From: Moraxella atlantae NBRC 14588
GTDB taxonomy: Bacteria; Pseudomonadota; Gammaproteobacteria; Pseudomonadales; Moraxellaceae
DNA: 64,000 nucleotides
Assembly: GCF_001591265.1 (NCBI RefSeq)
Contig: NZ_BCUL01000002.1
Coordinates: 124,001-188,000, forward strand
Direction: 5' to 3'
Shown piece by piece: positions 27,303 through 35,921 of this stretch; position 1 is the first letter of the stretch; each line of letters begins with the position of its first letter. The translations under genes were made by a program, and so were the position numbers. The notes under the pieces were generated by a model that saw nothing but the letters and a program-made list of their open reading frames with translations, was not told where the DNA came from and did not search any database.

Positions 27303-28049
27303 TTAGTCGCGTGTGGTGGTTGTATCGTTGGGCAACGTATTGGGGGTTGCCACAGGCACGGTTGATGCCATGCGTTGTAATTGACTATCCAACCGATACA
27401 AGCGCGTGGCATGAATCAAAAACGCGCAAATCGCTGTTGGAATCCCCCACACGGCAATGTGCAATGGATCTACATCCAAATTTGCCGTGGTTTTCATAAA
27501 GGTTTGCATCAGCACAATCGAGCCAAACGCCACAAAAATATCCTCACCAAAAAACAAGCCCACGTTGTCGGTTGCTGCACTCATTGCGCGTAGCTTGTTG
27601 CTCACAGCTTTTGGCAAGCTGCCAAAGCGATTAACAAACGCGCCTTCTGCCATTGGTACCACCAACGGACGCACCATCTGTGGATGTCCGCCAAGACTGG
27701 TCAAACCAATCGCCGCCGTCAATTCACGAATAAACAAATACACAATCAACAGCCGCCCCGACGTCGCCGATTTAATCCGCGCCACCCAATTTTGTGCGTG
27801 CTCCTTTAAGCCATTGCGCTCTAATAGCCCGATAATCGGCAATGGCAAGATGATAATCAGCGCCAACGTGCGCGTTTTGACAAAGCCTTCGCCCAACTTG
27901 GTCAAAATATCGCCCATCGGCAACGCAGCGAGCAAGCCCGTCACAATCCCTGCCACCAACACCACCAACGCCGCGTTAAGGCGTAGCAAAAACCCAATCA
28001 CAATGACCAAAATACCGAGCAACGGCCAATAATTGATGACTTCTGTCAT
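27303..28049 (-). CDS. DUF969 family membrane protein
   Basis: 248-aa membrane protein: NYWPLLGILVIVIGFLLRLNAALVVLVAGIVTGLLAALPMGDIL at the start, then LPLPIIGLLERNGLKEHAQNWV, GGHPQMVRPLVVPMAEGAFVNRFG and AATDNVGLFFGEDIFVAFG. The C-terminus is polar. It is the upstream partner of DUF979 in the DUF969-DUF979-pcp operon. AGGGGGA lies just before the ATG. Two hairpins (28104-28132 and 28143-28165) lie in its leader. Confidence 0.85.
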   Translation of the reverse strand: MTEVINYWPLLGILVIVIGFLLRLNAALVVLVAGIVTGLLAALPMGDILTKLGEGFVKTRTLALIIILPLPIIGLLERNGLKEHAQNWVARIKSATSGRLLIVYLFIRELTAAIGLTSLGGHPQMVRPLVVPMAEGAFVNRFGSLPKAVSNKLRAMSAATDNVGLFFGEDIFVAFGSIVLMQTFMKTTANLDVDPLHIAVWGIPTAICAFLIHATRLYRLDSQLQRMASTVPVATPNTLPNDTTTTRD

Positions 28050-28142
28050 AATTCCCCCTAAAGCCTTAATCCCTTAATGAAGTGACTCCACGATTGACTT
28101 GACACGCTGGCTAAAATTCGTCAAACGCCAGCAACAAAAAAA

Positions 28143-28165
28143 GGGCTTACACGTCGCGTAAACCC
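28143..28165 (-). terminator. terminator-like hairpin in the DUF969 leader
   Basis: On the minus strand GGGTTTAC pairs with GTAAGCCC (one G-T pair) around a 7-base loop and is followed by seven T's. It lies 94 bases upstream of the DUF969 ATG and beyond the permease's own terminator. It may be an attenuator or a second terminator for the permease gene. Confidence 0.6.
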
Positions 28166-28261
28166 TGTTTGTTCGGTGTCAATACAAGCTAATGTAGCAA
28201 AAACGTAACGCATTGCAAAGTAGGTTTACAAATTTTTGTTGTGACCAAACCTATTACACCG

Positions 28262-28293
28262 AAAAAAAGCTGCCCAATCCTTGAGCAGCTTTT
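28262..28293 (-). terminator. terminator of the APC permease gene
   Basis: AAAAGCTGC pairs with GCAGCTTTT around an 11-base loop and runs into T's on the minus strand, 33 bases after the permease stop. Confidence 0.85.
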
Positions 28294-28325
28294 GGCTAAT
28301 CACAACTTTAAAAATTGATCCAAGA

Positions 28326-29708
28326 CTAATCAAACTCATGATGCACAGGCGCGGGGCGTTTGAAGCCACCTGTTTTGTACGCCAAATACGCCACCCCAAT
28401 CGCGCCCCAAATCAAACCTGCCTGCAACGCCTCGGTATCCACTTCAAGCCACATCGCGATCACTGAGGCAAACCCAAGCAGCGGAAACACCACATACTTG
28501 ATGATATCACCCAATGACCGATAGCGTTTTTCACGCACCGCATATTGCGCAATCACCGAAATATTGACAAAACTAAACGCCGTCAGCGCACCAAAGCTAA
28601 TTAAATTGGCAATTTGCTCAAACGTCAAAATACCTGCCGTCAGCGCAATCGCCCCTGCAATCAAAATATTGTAAGTTGGTGTCAAAAATCGCGGGCTGAT
28701 ATGCCCAAAAATGCGCCGATTAATCACGCCATCACGCCCCATGACATACATCAAACGCGCCACGCCTGCATGCGCCGAAATACCCGAGGCCATCACCGTG
28801 ACAATGGCAAAATACAAAATCATCGACTTAACGCCCTCAGCAAACACATAGCCAAGCAGCTCAGGCTGGGTTTCATCAATCGCCTTAAAGTATTTGGTTG
28901 GATCACCGGGAAAATAAATCTGCATAAAATACGTACTGATGATAAACACAATACCAGCAATCAGCGCGGTCAAAAAAATCGCCCGTGGCAACGTGCGCTT
29001 AACATCTTTGGTCTCCTCAGCAAGCGATGACAGCGCGTCAAACCCCGTAAACGAGAAACACAAAATCGTCGCCCCCGTCACCAACGCACCGACCTGCGTC
29101 ATGCTATTCCAAAACGGATCAAGGCTACCGAGCTGATACTGATCGGGTGTAATCGCGCCCTCAACGTTTTGCCCGTGCGCCAACAGCATATACACGCGAT
29201 AAGTAAAGTACGCAATCACCGCCAACTGAATAAACACAATACTACTGTTAAACCGTGCCACAAACCGTGCACCAAAAAAATTAATCCCCGTCATAAACGC
29301 GGTCAGCCCAATCACCCACGTCCATTGATTAACACTGGGAAACAACGCCTCCAAATAAATCCGCGCCAAAATGATATTGACCATCGGTGACAGCAAATAA
29401 TCCAACCACGATGACCAACCGACCATAAAACCGACGTTTGGATGAATCGCGCGTTGGGCATACGTGTATGCCGACCCCGACGACGGATAGCACCGAATCA
29501 TCTGACCGTAGCTGAGCGCGGTCAGCAAAATTGCCACCAACGCAAAAATATACGACGTTGGTACATGCCCACCGCTGTCACGCGACACCAACCCAAACGT
29601 ATCAAACACCGTCATCGGTTGGATATACGCAAGCCCAATGATAATAATATGCCACAATACCAAATTACGCGGCATGACCGCAGCAGGTTGTTGAGCCGTT
29701 GTGTTCAA
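28326..29708 (-). CDS. APC superfamily amino acid permease
   Basis: 460-aa permease with about 12 membrane segments. GLAYIQPMTVFDTFGLVSRDSGGHVPTSYI is the first unwound helix region. SSGSAYTYAQRAIHPNVGFMVGWSSWLDYLLSP, ILCFSFTGFDALSSLAEETKDVKRTLPRAI and SGISAHAGVARLMYVMGRDGVI follow. The pattern is like the PuuP/PlaP branch, so amines or amino acids are possible substrates. The start is a TTG eight bases after AGGAGA; the ATG overlapping this ribosome-binding site stops after three codons. A terminator-like hairpin lies in the upstream region. Confidence 0.88.
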   Translation of the reverse strand: MNTTAQQPAAVMPRNLVLWHIIIIGLAYIQPMTVFDTFGLVSRDSGGHVPTSYIFALVAILLTALSYGQMIRCYPSSGSAYTYAQRAIHPNVGFMVGWSSWLDYLLSPMVNIILARIYLEALFPSVNQWTWVIGLTAFMTGINFFGARFVARFNSSIVFIQLAVIAYFTYRVYMLLAHGQNVEGAITPDQYQLGSLDPFWNSMTQVGALVTGATILCFSFTGFDALSSLAEETKDVKRTLPRAIFLTALIAGIVFIISTYFMQIYFPGDPTKYFKAIDETQPELLGYVFAEGVKSMILYFAIVTVMASGISAHAGVARLMYVMGRDGVINRRIFGHISPRFLTPTYNILIAGAIALTAGILTFEQIANLISFGALTAFSFVNISVIAQYAVREKRYRSLGDIIKYVVFPLLGFASVIAMWLEVDTEALQAGLIWGAIGVAYLAYKTGGFKRPAPVHHEFD

Positions 29709-29811
29709 TCGACCATTCTCCTATACCCGTCACAGGTGGTTGCATTGCCAAACCCATGCTGATATACCAAACAAAAAGCAGGCACAACGCCCGCTTAAAC
29801 CACAAAAAGAT

Positions 29812-29839
29812 AAAAAGGTATGAGCACTGCCCATACCTT
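29812..29839 (-). terminator. terminator-like hairpin between smr and the permease gene
   Basis: AAGGTATG and CATACCTT form a perfect 8-bp stem with a 9-base loop and a T-run on the minus strand. It lies 104 bases before the permease start and 220 bases after the smr stop, so it could terminate smr or act in the permease leader. The remainder of the gap 29709-30058 shows nothing else. Confidence 0.6.
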
Positions 29840-30058
29840 GCTATCAAATCATCAAAAATGGCTTATTATACAAAAAATAACCGCCAGCCACACACAAATT
29901 ATATGAAAAATTGTTTTAAGCCTGGCCAAATAAAAAGCCAAACACCTGCCTAGCAACATCAGGACTTGATGGCGATGTTTGGCAATCGGCGAGGTTGAGT
30001 GATTGGCGAGCTAACTGGGGTAGATCAGCTGCCCAACGATATTTACGCCCAGTGGTAT

Positions 30059-30808
30059 CTAGCGGCGTTGGTTGCCTTTGGCGTGGTTTGCGTCATCGCT
30101 GCTGTCACCTTTTTTGAGTAGTACCAAGACCGCACCCGTGCCGCCTTGCGCAGGGGGTGCCGACACAAACGCCAACACATCACTGATTTGACGCAGCCAA
30201 CCATTGACACAAGTTTTTAAAATGCTGTCCGTGCCTTTGCCATGCACGATTTTGACGCAGTTTTCGTGCTTAGCACGCGCTTGTACAATTAGCTTAGACA
30301 CTGCTTCGCGCGCCTCATCAATGCTTGCGCCGTGCAAATCCACCGCGTCATACCACGTCAATTTGCCTTGTTTAAGTTGATTAAAAGTTTTGCTTGGCAG
30401 CGTTGGCACTTTGTAGCTTAAAAACGCCTCGCTAGCCACGGGGTTTAAAAGTGCCTGCATATCAGACAGCGCGTGCCCTGCGTCCTCGTCTGTGCCAACA
30501 GCAGCGGCGCGTTTGGCAAGGGTTGCCGCATCAAGTTTTGCCGTGCGGCGCGTGTTGGTAGTCGCTTGGTTGCTATCTTTCAGCGGCGTTACGCCTGCCA
30601 TTGCCTGCATAAATAGCACCTTGTCATTGTCTAGGTGTTCGCTGTCATAGCGTTTGACTTGTTTAGCGATTTGTTGTTTGCTTGGCAATACAGGTGCTTG
30701 CTCGGGCTTGGCATCTGCTGCGGATGGCTCGGCATCGTGGGTTTTTGCCAAGGTAGATTTAAAGGCTTTGAGTTGGTCTTGTGCTTCTTTAGAAAATAAA
30801 TTTGCCAT
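30059..30808 (-). CDS. Smr domain protein (SmrA/SmrB type)
   Basis: 249 aa. The N-terminal half is polar and helical (SKEAQDQLKAFKSTLAKTHDAEPSAADAKPEQ). The C-terminal Smr domain contains VDLHGASIDEAREAVSKLI, HENCVKIVHGKGTDSILKTCVNGWL, and VSAPPAQGGTGAVLVLLK, the standard DLHG / HGxG / GGxGAxxVLL signatures. Smr domains are nicking or RNA-cleaving nucleases; E. coli SmrB cuts mRNA at collided ribosomes. Here TGS replaces the more usual GxLR after HGKG. The trpC gene lies 42 bp upstream on the same strand. Confidence 0.88.
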   Translation of the reverse strand: MANLFSKEAQDQLKAFKSTLAKTHDAEPSAADAKPEQAPVLPSKQQIAKQVKRYDSEHLDNDKVLFMQAMAGVTPLKDSNQATTNTRRTAKLDAATLAKRAAAVGTDEDAGHALSDMQALLNPVASEAFLSYKVPTLPSKTFNQLKQGKLTWYDAVDLHGASIDEAREAVSKLIVQARAKHENCVKIVHGKGTDSILKTCVNGWLRQISDVLAFVSAPPAQGGTGAVLVLLKKGDSSDDANHAKGNQRR

Positions 30809-30850
30809 ATTTCACCCAAATTTAAAAGTTAAAAAATCAAATAATTACGA

Positions 30851-31660
30851 TTATTGACTGACGTCATTGAGCAGCTGCGCCAATGCCGCGCCTGCATCAT
30901 CAGTTTTCATAAACTGTTCACCGATCAAAAAGCCGTTGATACCATGCGCTAGCATACGCGTGATATCTGCCGCGCTGTGAATACCGCTTTCGGTGACCAA
31001 CAGCTGCTCAGGCGCGAACAAAGTGCGCAGGCGTTCGGTGGTGGCAAGATCGGTGACAAACGTATGCAAATTGCGGTTGTTGATGCCATACACGGTTTGG
31101 CGATGGGCAGGCAAGCGCAAGGCACGTTCCACTTCCGCCGCATCGTGGCACTCAATCAACACACTCATGCCAAGCTCAAGTGCCAACGCGTACAGCTCTG
31201 CCGCTTGCGCGTCCGACAAACATGCCATAATCAACAGCACACAATCTGCACCCAATGCCCGTGACTGCACGATTTGGTACGGCGCAATCATAAAATCCTT
31301 GCGTAGGGCAGGTAAGTCACACGCTGCACGCGCCTGCTGCAAATATTCATCTGCGCCTTTAAAATACTCGCGGTCAGTCAGCACCGACAGGCACGCTGCG
31401 CCTGCGTTGGCATAGCCTTGTGCCGCTTGTACGGGATCAAAGTTTTGGCAAATGATACCTTTTGAGGGTGAGGCTTGTTTGATTTCGGCAATCACGCGCA
31501 CACCATCTTGGCGCAGGCTGGCGGCAAAATCGCGCACAGGACTTGCAGCTTGTGCTTGCTGCTCAAGGTCGTGAAAGCTCATCTGCGCTGTGGCAGCGGC
31601 AATTTCACGCTGTTTGGTGGCAATGATATTTTGTAAAATAGAAGGCGGTTGCGGCTGCAT
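30851..31660 (-). CDS. trpC: indole-3-glycerol phosphate synthase
   Basis: Closes the indole ring in tryptophan synthesis (269 aa, monofunctional TIM barrel). Signatures: ILQNIIATKQREIAAA, VIAEIKQASPSKGII (catalytic Lys), LSVLTDREYFKGADEYLQQAR, LRKDFMIAPYQIVQSRALGADCVLLI, GINNRNLHTF, VTESGIHSAADI and GFLIGEQFMKTDDAG. It is preceded by trpD on the same strand with a 119-bp spacer full of short tandem repeats. There is no fused TrpF domain. Confidence 0.96.
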   Translation of the reverse strand: MQPQPPSILQNIIATKQREIAAATAQMSFHDLEQQAQAASPVRDFAASLRQDGVRVIAEIKQASPSKGIICQNFDPVQAAQGYANAGAACLSVLTDREYFKGADEYLQQARAACDLPALRKDFMIAPYQIVQSRALGADCVLLIMACLSDAQAAELYALALELGMSVLIECHDAAEVERALRLPAHRQTVYGINNRNLHTFVTDLATTERLRTLFAPEQLLVTESGIHSAADITRMLAHGINGFLIGEQFMKTDDAGAALAQLLNDVSQ

Positions 31661-31720
31661 GACAGTTATGATTTTGCTAATGATTTTGCTAATGGTAAAA
31701 AAAGTAACAATGAAACTTTA

Positions 31721-31768
31721 ACAACAAGACACTAAAACAACAAGACACTAAAACAACAAGACACCAAA
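31721..31768. repeat. three tandem copies of a 16-bp unit in the trpD-trpC spacer
   Basis: ACAACAAGACACTAAA occurs three times in a row (the third with one change), and a degenerate fourth follows. A second short tandem repeat, ATGATTTTGCTA twice, lies at about 31670-31693. Such units probably vary in number between strains. Confidence 0.88.
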
Positions 31769-31779
31769 ACAATAAAACG

Positions 31780-33000
31780 CTAAGTGGCTGGCACATCACG
31801 CGCCAAATCTTGCGTAAACGTGGCAAACGCTTGTAATTTTTGCGCCGCCGCACCACTGCTTAGCACACGCTGAGCGCGTACCACGCCCTCGGCATGGCTA
31901 TCTGCTAATCCTGCAACATAAATTGCCGCACCAGCATTCAGCGCGATCATATCGGCAGCTTTTTGGGCAATCGCATCTTTGTTGTTGGCTGTGTTATTGG
32001 CTTGATCGCTGGCAATGGACTTGGTAGCAGGGGCAAACGCGGCTTGAATCAATGCCAAACTTTCGCCAGAACCATTGACCATCAAGCCTTTAAGCGGTTG
32101 CGATGTCAAGCCGACGTCTTCAGGCTCAAGGTGATACACACGCACCTGCCCGTCTTTAAGCTCAGCCACTTGCGACGGACTGGCAATCGATAATTCATCC
32201 AAACCATCCAATGACCCCACCACCATGACGTGCTTTGCACCCAAATTGTGCATGACGTGCGCCAATGGCTCACACAGCGCAGGATTGAACACGCCAATCA
32301 CCGCACGACGTACACGGGCAGGATTGGTCAAAGGTCCTAAAATATTAAACAGCGTGCGCGCTTTTAACTCACGGCGCACCCCTGCAGCATGGCGCATGGC
32401 GGTGTGGTGATTGGGCGCGAACAAAAAGCCCAAGCCTTGCTCACGGATACAGCGCGTTACCGCCTCAATAGGCAAATCCAGCCGTACGCCAGCTTTTTGT
32501 AACAAATCTGAACTGCCTGAACTGGTGGAAACACCACGGCTACCGTGTTTGGCAACATGGCAACCTGCCGCTGCCGCTACCAACGCTGATGCGGTTGAGA
32601 CATTAAATAAATTTGCGCCATCACCGCCCGTGCCGACGATATCGACCACGTGTGGCGTGTCCCCCAGCTCAACGGGCAATGCCAATTCGCGCATGACCTC
32701 GGCGGCGGCAGTGATTTCCTCAATACTCTCGCCCTTCATACGCAAGCCTGCCAACAGCGCACCCATCGTGGCATCACCGCATTGTCCGCGCATGATGGTA
32801 AGCATCACAGCACGCATTTGCGCGCGCGTCAAATCAATGCCATTGAGCACCTGCGCCAGCGCGCCCGTCATCAGCGTTTGCGTTTGCGCTTCGTCCAGCG
32901 TTTGCCCCGTGTCGATAAGGCGAACAAGATCGCTAAAATGAGTAGGGAGGGTTGTTTGCGCGGCTTGAGTTTGCGTTTGCGCTTGAATTTGCGTAGCCAT
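31780..33000 (-). CDS. trpD: anthranilate phosphoribosyltransferase
   Basis: Transfers phosphoribose to anthranilate (406 aa). Family blocks: GALLAGLRMKGESIEEI, DIVGTGGDGANLFNVSTASALVAAAAG (PRPP site GTGGD), KHGSRGVSTSSGSSDLL, FLFAPNHHTAMRHAAGVRRELKARTLFNILGPLTNPA and VVGSLDGLDE. It is about 60 residues longer than usual. A Gln/Thr-rich N-terminal tail (QIQAQTQTQAAQT) precedes the core, and a polar insert (TKSIASDQANNTANNKDAIAQ) sits near residue 340. Upstream gene of trpC. Confidence 0.95.
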   Translation of the reverse strand: MATQIQAQTQTQAAQTTLPTHFSDLVRLIDTGQTLDEAQTQTLMTGALAQVLNGIDLTRAQMRAVMLTIMRGQCGDATMGALLAGLRMKGESIEEITAAAEVMRELALPVELGDTPHVVDIVGTGGDGANLFNVSTASALVAAAAGCHVAKHGSRGVSTSSGSSDLLQKAGVRLDLPIEAVTRCIREQGLGFLFAPNHHTAMRHAAGVRRELKARTLFNILGPLTNPARVRRAVIGVFNPALCEPLAHVMHNLGAKHVMVVGSLDGLDELSIASPSQVAELKDGQVRVYHLEPEDVGLTSQPLKGLMVNGSGESLALIQAAFAPATKSIASDQANNTANNKDAIAQKAADMIALNAGAAIYVAGLADSHAEGVVRAQRVLSSGAAAQKLQAFATFTQDLARDVPAT

Positions 33001-33333
33001 TTTAACATCACTATTAAAATTTTCCGTTACCCAACCTGTTTTACCCGTATTTAGTTAGTTTGCTGACCAAACCCAATGGATAAAACGTGACAAGTTTTTA
33101 GGCTGCATATTGTAGCAAAAAATTGACAAGGGTAGGGAGTGTTAATATTGAGGATTATGAAACGCGCGTATCAGTGTGGTTAATTGGCTTAGCGGCGGAT
33201 TTTTGCTGATTGTCAAGACTTGTTAAATTACCCAAAACGGCATACACTAAGCATTTGAATGTAGGCATTTGCATTGCGCCTATCAGCGCATACAACATAG
33301 CCGTGATGATTTGGACGCTATAGGACACCTCGC
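33001..33333. other. intergenic region between trpD and glnA
   Basis: About 330 bp with divergent promoters. I see no clear NtrC (GCACnnnnnnGTGC-type) or sigma-54 pair and no gene. Confidence 0.4.
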
Positions 33334-34743
33334 ATGAGCAACAAACTGCTTGACCTTATCCAATCTAGTGACGCAAAGTGGGTGGATTTTCGCTTCACCG
33401 ATACACTGGGTAAAGAACACCACGTCAGCTTTCCTGCACATGATGTGGATGAGGACGTGCTTGAAGAAGGCAAGATGTTTGATGGCTCATCCATTGCAGG
33501 GTGGAAGGGCATTGAAGCGTCGGATATGATTTTGCTGCCCGATGCTGAGACTGCGTTTATTGATCCGTTTTTTCGTGAAACCACCGTGGTGGTGAGCTGC
33601 GATGTCATCGAACCTGATACCTTGCAAGGTTATGACCGCGACCCACGCTCTATCGCGCGTCGTGCTGAAGCCTACCTAAAATCAACAGGCATTGGTGATA
33701 CAGCATTTTTTGGCCCAGAGCCAGAGTTTTTTGTCTTTGATGAAGTCAAATGGTCGATTGACATGTCAGGTGCGCGCCATACCATCTATGCCGATGAGGC
33801 CGCATGGAGCACCGACAAAGACATCGCTGGGGGTAACTCAGGGCACCGTCCACGCGTCAAAGGCGGATATTTCCCCGTACCACCTGTGGATTCAGCGCAA
33901 GATATGCGCGCCGATATGTGCGCCGCAATTGAAGCGATGATGGGGCCAGGACGTGTTGAGGTACATCACCATGAAGTGGCACCGTGCCAAATGGAAATTG
34001 GCGTGTCATTTAACACCATGGTGCGTAAAGCCGATGAAGTGCAGCAGCTTAAATATGCGGTGCACAACGTTGCCCACGAATATGGCAAAACTGCAACCTT
34101 TATGCCAAAACCTGTTGTGGGTGATAATGGTTCGGGCATGCACGTGCATATTTCAATCTCAAAAGACGGCAAAAATACCTTTGCAGGCGATGAATATGCA
34201 GGGCTGTCAGAGACCGCACTGTATTTTATCGGCGGCGTGATCAAACACGCACGCGCGCTTAATGCTATTACCAACCCTTCAACCAACAGCTACAAACGCC
34301 TTGTGCCACACTACGAAGCACCGATTAAACTGGCGTACTCTGCGCGTAACCGCTCGGCATCGATTCGTATTCCTTATGTGTCAACCCCACGCGCCAAACG
34401 CGTCGAGGTACGCTTTCCTGACCCTGCGGCAAACCCGTATTTGTGTTTTGCCGCGCTCTTGATGGCAGGGCTAGATGGTATTCAAAATAAAATCCATCCT
34501 GGTGAAGCCGCGGACAAAAACTTGTATGATCTACCGCCTGAAGAAGAAGCCATGATCCCAACCGTGGCAGAAAACCTAGAAGTCGCTTTACAAGCCTTAA
34601 AAGACGACCATGCGTTTTTGCTCAAAGGCAATGTGTTTAGCCAAGCCATGATCGACGCATACATTGAGCTTAAAACCGAAGAAGTACAGCGTTATAACGT
34701 CACAGTACACCCGATTGAATTTGATATGTACTATAGCTGCTAA
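33334..34743 (+). CDS. glnA: glutamine synthetase, type I
   Basis: Makes glutamine from glutamate, ammonia and ATP (469 aa, dodecameric GSI-beta). [19 protein letters not shown] is the latch/Asp region. [13 protein letters not shown] has the metal-binding Glu residues. [12 protein letters not shown]-type [34 protein letters not shown] and [28 protein letters not shown] are present. [10 protein letters not shown] carries the adenylylation tyrosine (Y398), so GlnE-type control is expected. A short structured mobile element is inserted 11 bp after the stop. Confidence 0.98.
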   Translation: MSNKLLDLIQSSDAKWVDFRFTDTLGKEHHVSFPAHDVDEDVLEEGKMFDGSSIAGWKGIEASDMILLPDAETAFIDPFFRETTVVVSCDVIEPDTLQGYDRDPRSIARRAEAYLKSTGIGDTAFFGPEPEFFVFDEVKWSIDMSGARHTIYADEAAWSTDKDIAGGNSGHRPRVKGGYFPVPPVDSAQDMRADMCAAIEAMMGPGRVEVHHHEVAPCQMEIGVSFNTMVRKADEVQQLKYAVHNVAHEYGKTATFMPKPVVGDNGSGMHVHISISKDGKNTFAGDEYAGLSETALYFIGGVIKHARALNAITNPSTNSYKRLVPHYEAPIKLAYSARNRSASIRIPYVSTPRAKRVEVRFPDPAANPYLCFAALLMAGLDGIQNKIHPGEAADKNLYDLPPEEEAMIPTVAENLEVALQALKDDHAFLLKGNVFSQAMIDAYIELKTEEVQRYNVTVHPIEFDMYYSC

Positions 34744-34754
34744 TCGTGGTTTCA

Positions 34755-35101
34755 TTGACTTCCTCCCCTCCCTAAAGTGAGGGGATTCCTTCTGCAAGAC
34801 GGTGAAGCCCCACCGCAAACCTAAGACAATGGCAACCGCCCGTACGACACACCGTACATCTTAGGTTCTTATTTTAAGCTAATCCTACCGTTAGGATTGT
34901 CATAGACACGAATTAGCTTAAGTGTGTGTTTGGAAACGTCTTACCAGTTAAGTTACTGCGTACTCGCAATTTAGTCTTAACTTAACTGTGGAATGTAAGA
35001 CATTGAATATAGTGAGATGAGTATAGCAAAACTCATCGCATTTAACAATTGCCTTATATCCACCGCCTGAAGTCGGTGGTTTTACGGCAACGAATGATAA
35101 A
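34755..35101 (-). mobile_element. short non-autonomous IS200/IS605-type element, copy A (structured, ORF-less)
   Basis: About 347 bp in minus orientation, almost identical to the copy at 46357-46703; I see only a few differences. The left-end hairpin CCACCG/CGGTGG and right-end hairpin CCCCTC/GAGGGG match the tnpB element, as do the TTTTATCAT left flank and TCAA right end. Just inside the right end the sequence encodes the last ~15 TnpB residues (AVGLxRLAEGIPSL and stop). The interior shows no coding frame of substance and is made of nested perfect stems, detailed at copy B. Here the left hairpin is intact. Confidence 0.85.
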
Positions 35102-35123
35102 AACGTAAAAAAGGGACAATACC

Positions 35124-35834
35124 ATGCCAACTGTTCGCGATTTTCCCTTATCTCAAGTTAGTGGGTGGGTATTGGCGGTTGTCCTTGCGGCTACGATGGG
35201 GTCGGTGATACCTGTGCAAGCAGCGGTTTATCGCAGCGTCGATAGCGCAGGCAACGTGACGTATACTGACAACCCAACCACCGCCTATCATCACAGCCAT
35301 GATAGCCAAAAAATCACCTTGATGGACGCGCTGACTGGCGAGAATACACCAAGCACAAGCCATGACGTCAACCAAGGTTCAAGTGGAGCGAATAATAGCC
35401 ATGCTACAGGCGCACCACCCAATGACCCAAAGTTGCGCGTCAGTCAGCAGGGCGATTATCAGCTAGCAATTCAGTCACCTGCTGTGGATACGGTGTATCG
35501 TCGTCCTGCCCAAAGTATTGATATTGCCGTCAAGGTGCGCCCAAGTCTAAAGCCGAGTGACCGCTTGGTGTATCGTGTCAATGGCAAGCACATCGCCACG
35601 ACACAAGACACGCATTACCAAATCAGCACGTTAGATTTTGTGCCTGAGCAATATACCTTGACGGTAGAGATCCAAAACATCAAAGGCGCGGTGATTGCCA
35701 GTGCCAGCTGCCCGTTTTATGTGCTGCAAAATACTGCCTTGCTGCGTCAAAAACGCCAAGCCGCTGCCAAGCAAGCCGCTTACAATCGTTTACCTTGGTA
35801 CCAAAAAATCTTGGTACGGCGTAACACCAACTGA
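35124..35834 (+). CDS. DUF4124 domain protein, exported
   Basis: 236 aa. An N-terminal signal-like segment (WVLAVVLAATMGSVIPVQA, about residues 16-34) is followed at once by the DUF4124 core VYRSVDSAGNVTYTDNP. A Ser/His/Asn-rich linker follows, then a beta-rich domain (DYQLAIQSPAVDTVYRRPAQSIDIAVKVRPSLKPSDRLVYRVNGK) and a basic C-terminus (RQKRQAAAKQAAYNRLPWYQKILVRR). Function unknown; the family is periplasmic or envelope-associated. AAAAGGGAC precedes the ATG. The structured element ends 22 bp upstream, so it may contribute to or interrupt the promoter. Confidence 0.82.
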   Translation: MPTVRDFPLSQVSGWVLAVVLAATMGSVIPVQAAVYRSVDSAGNVTYTDNPTTAYHHSHDSQKITLMDALTGENTPSTSHDVNQGSSGANNSHATGAPPNDPKLRVSQQGDYQLAIQSPAVDTVYRRPAQSIDIAVKVRPSLKPSDRLVYRVNGKHIATTQDTHYQISTLDFVPEQYTLTVEIQNIKGAVIASASCPFYVLQNTALLRQKRQAAAKQAAYNRLPWYQKILVRRNTN

Positions 35835-35851
35835 GCGTTTTTTGCTAATAA

Positions 35852-35886
35852 AAAAAACGGTTGTTAAAGATGACAACCGTTTTTGC
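35852..35886. terminator. bidirectional terminator
   Basis: AAAACGGTTGT pairs with ACAACCGTTTT around an 8-base loop with A- and T-runs outside, between the DUF4124 gene and the convergent SIMPL gene. Confidence 0.93.
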
Positions 35887-35921
35887 TTGTTTGCTAGTCA
35901 AGCGCTTAACTGGTTCAGCAT

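Noticed and set aside
26671-29030. Several long plus-strand frames (up to ~197 aa) opposite the DUF979, DUF969 and permease genes
   Set aside because: They mirror membrane-protein genes on the other strand, have no ribosome-binding sites and show no family features.
31661-31779. CRISPR-like repeats
   Set aside because: The 16-bp units are contiguous with no spacers and there are no cas genes in the window.
33001-33333. NtrC/sigma-54 control of glnA
   Set aside because: No GG-N10-GC promoter pair or NtrC palindrome could be recognised.
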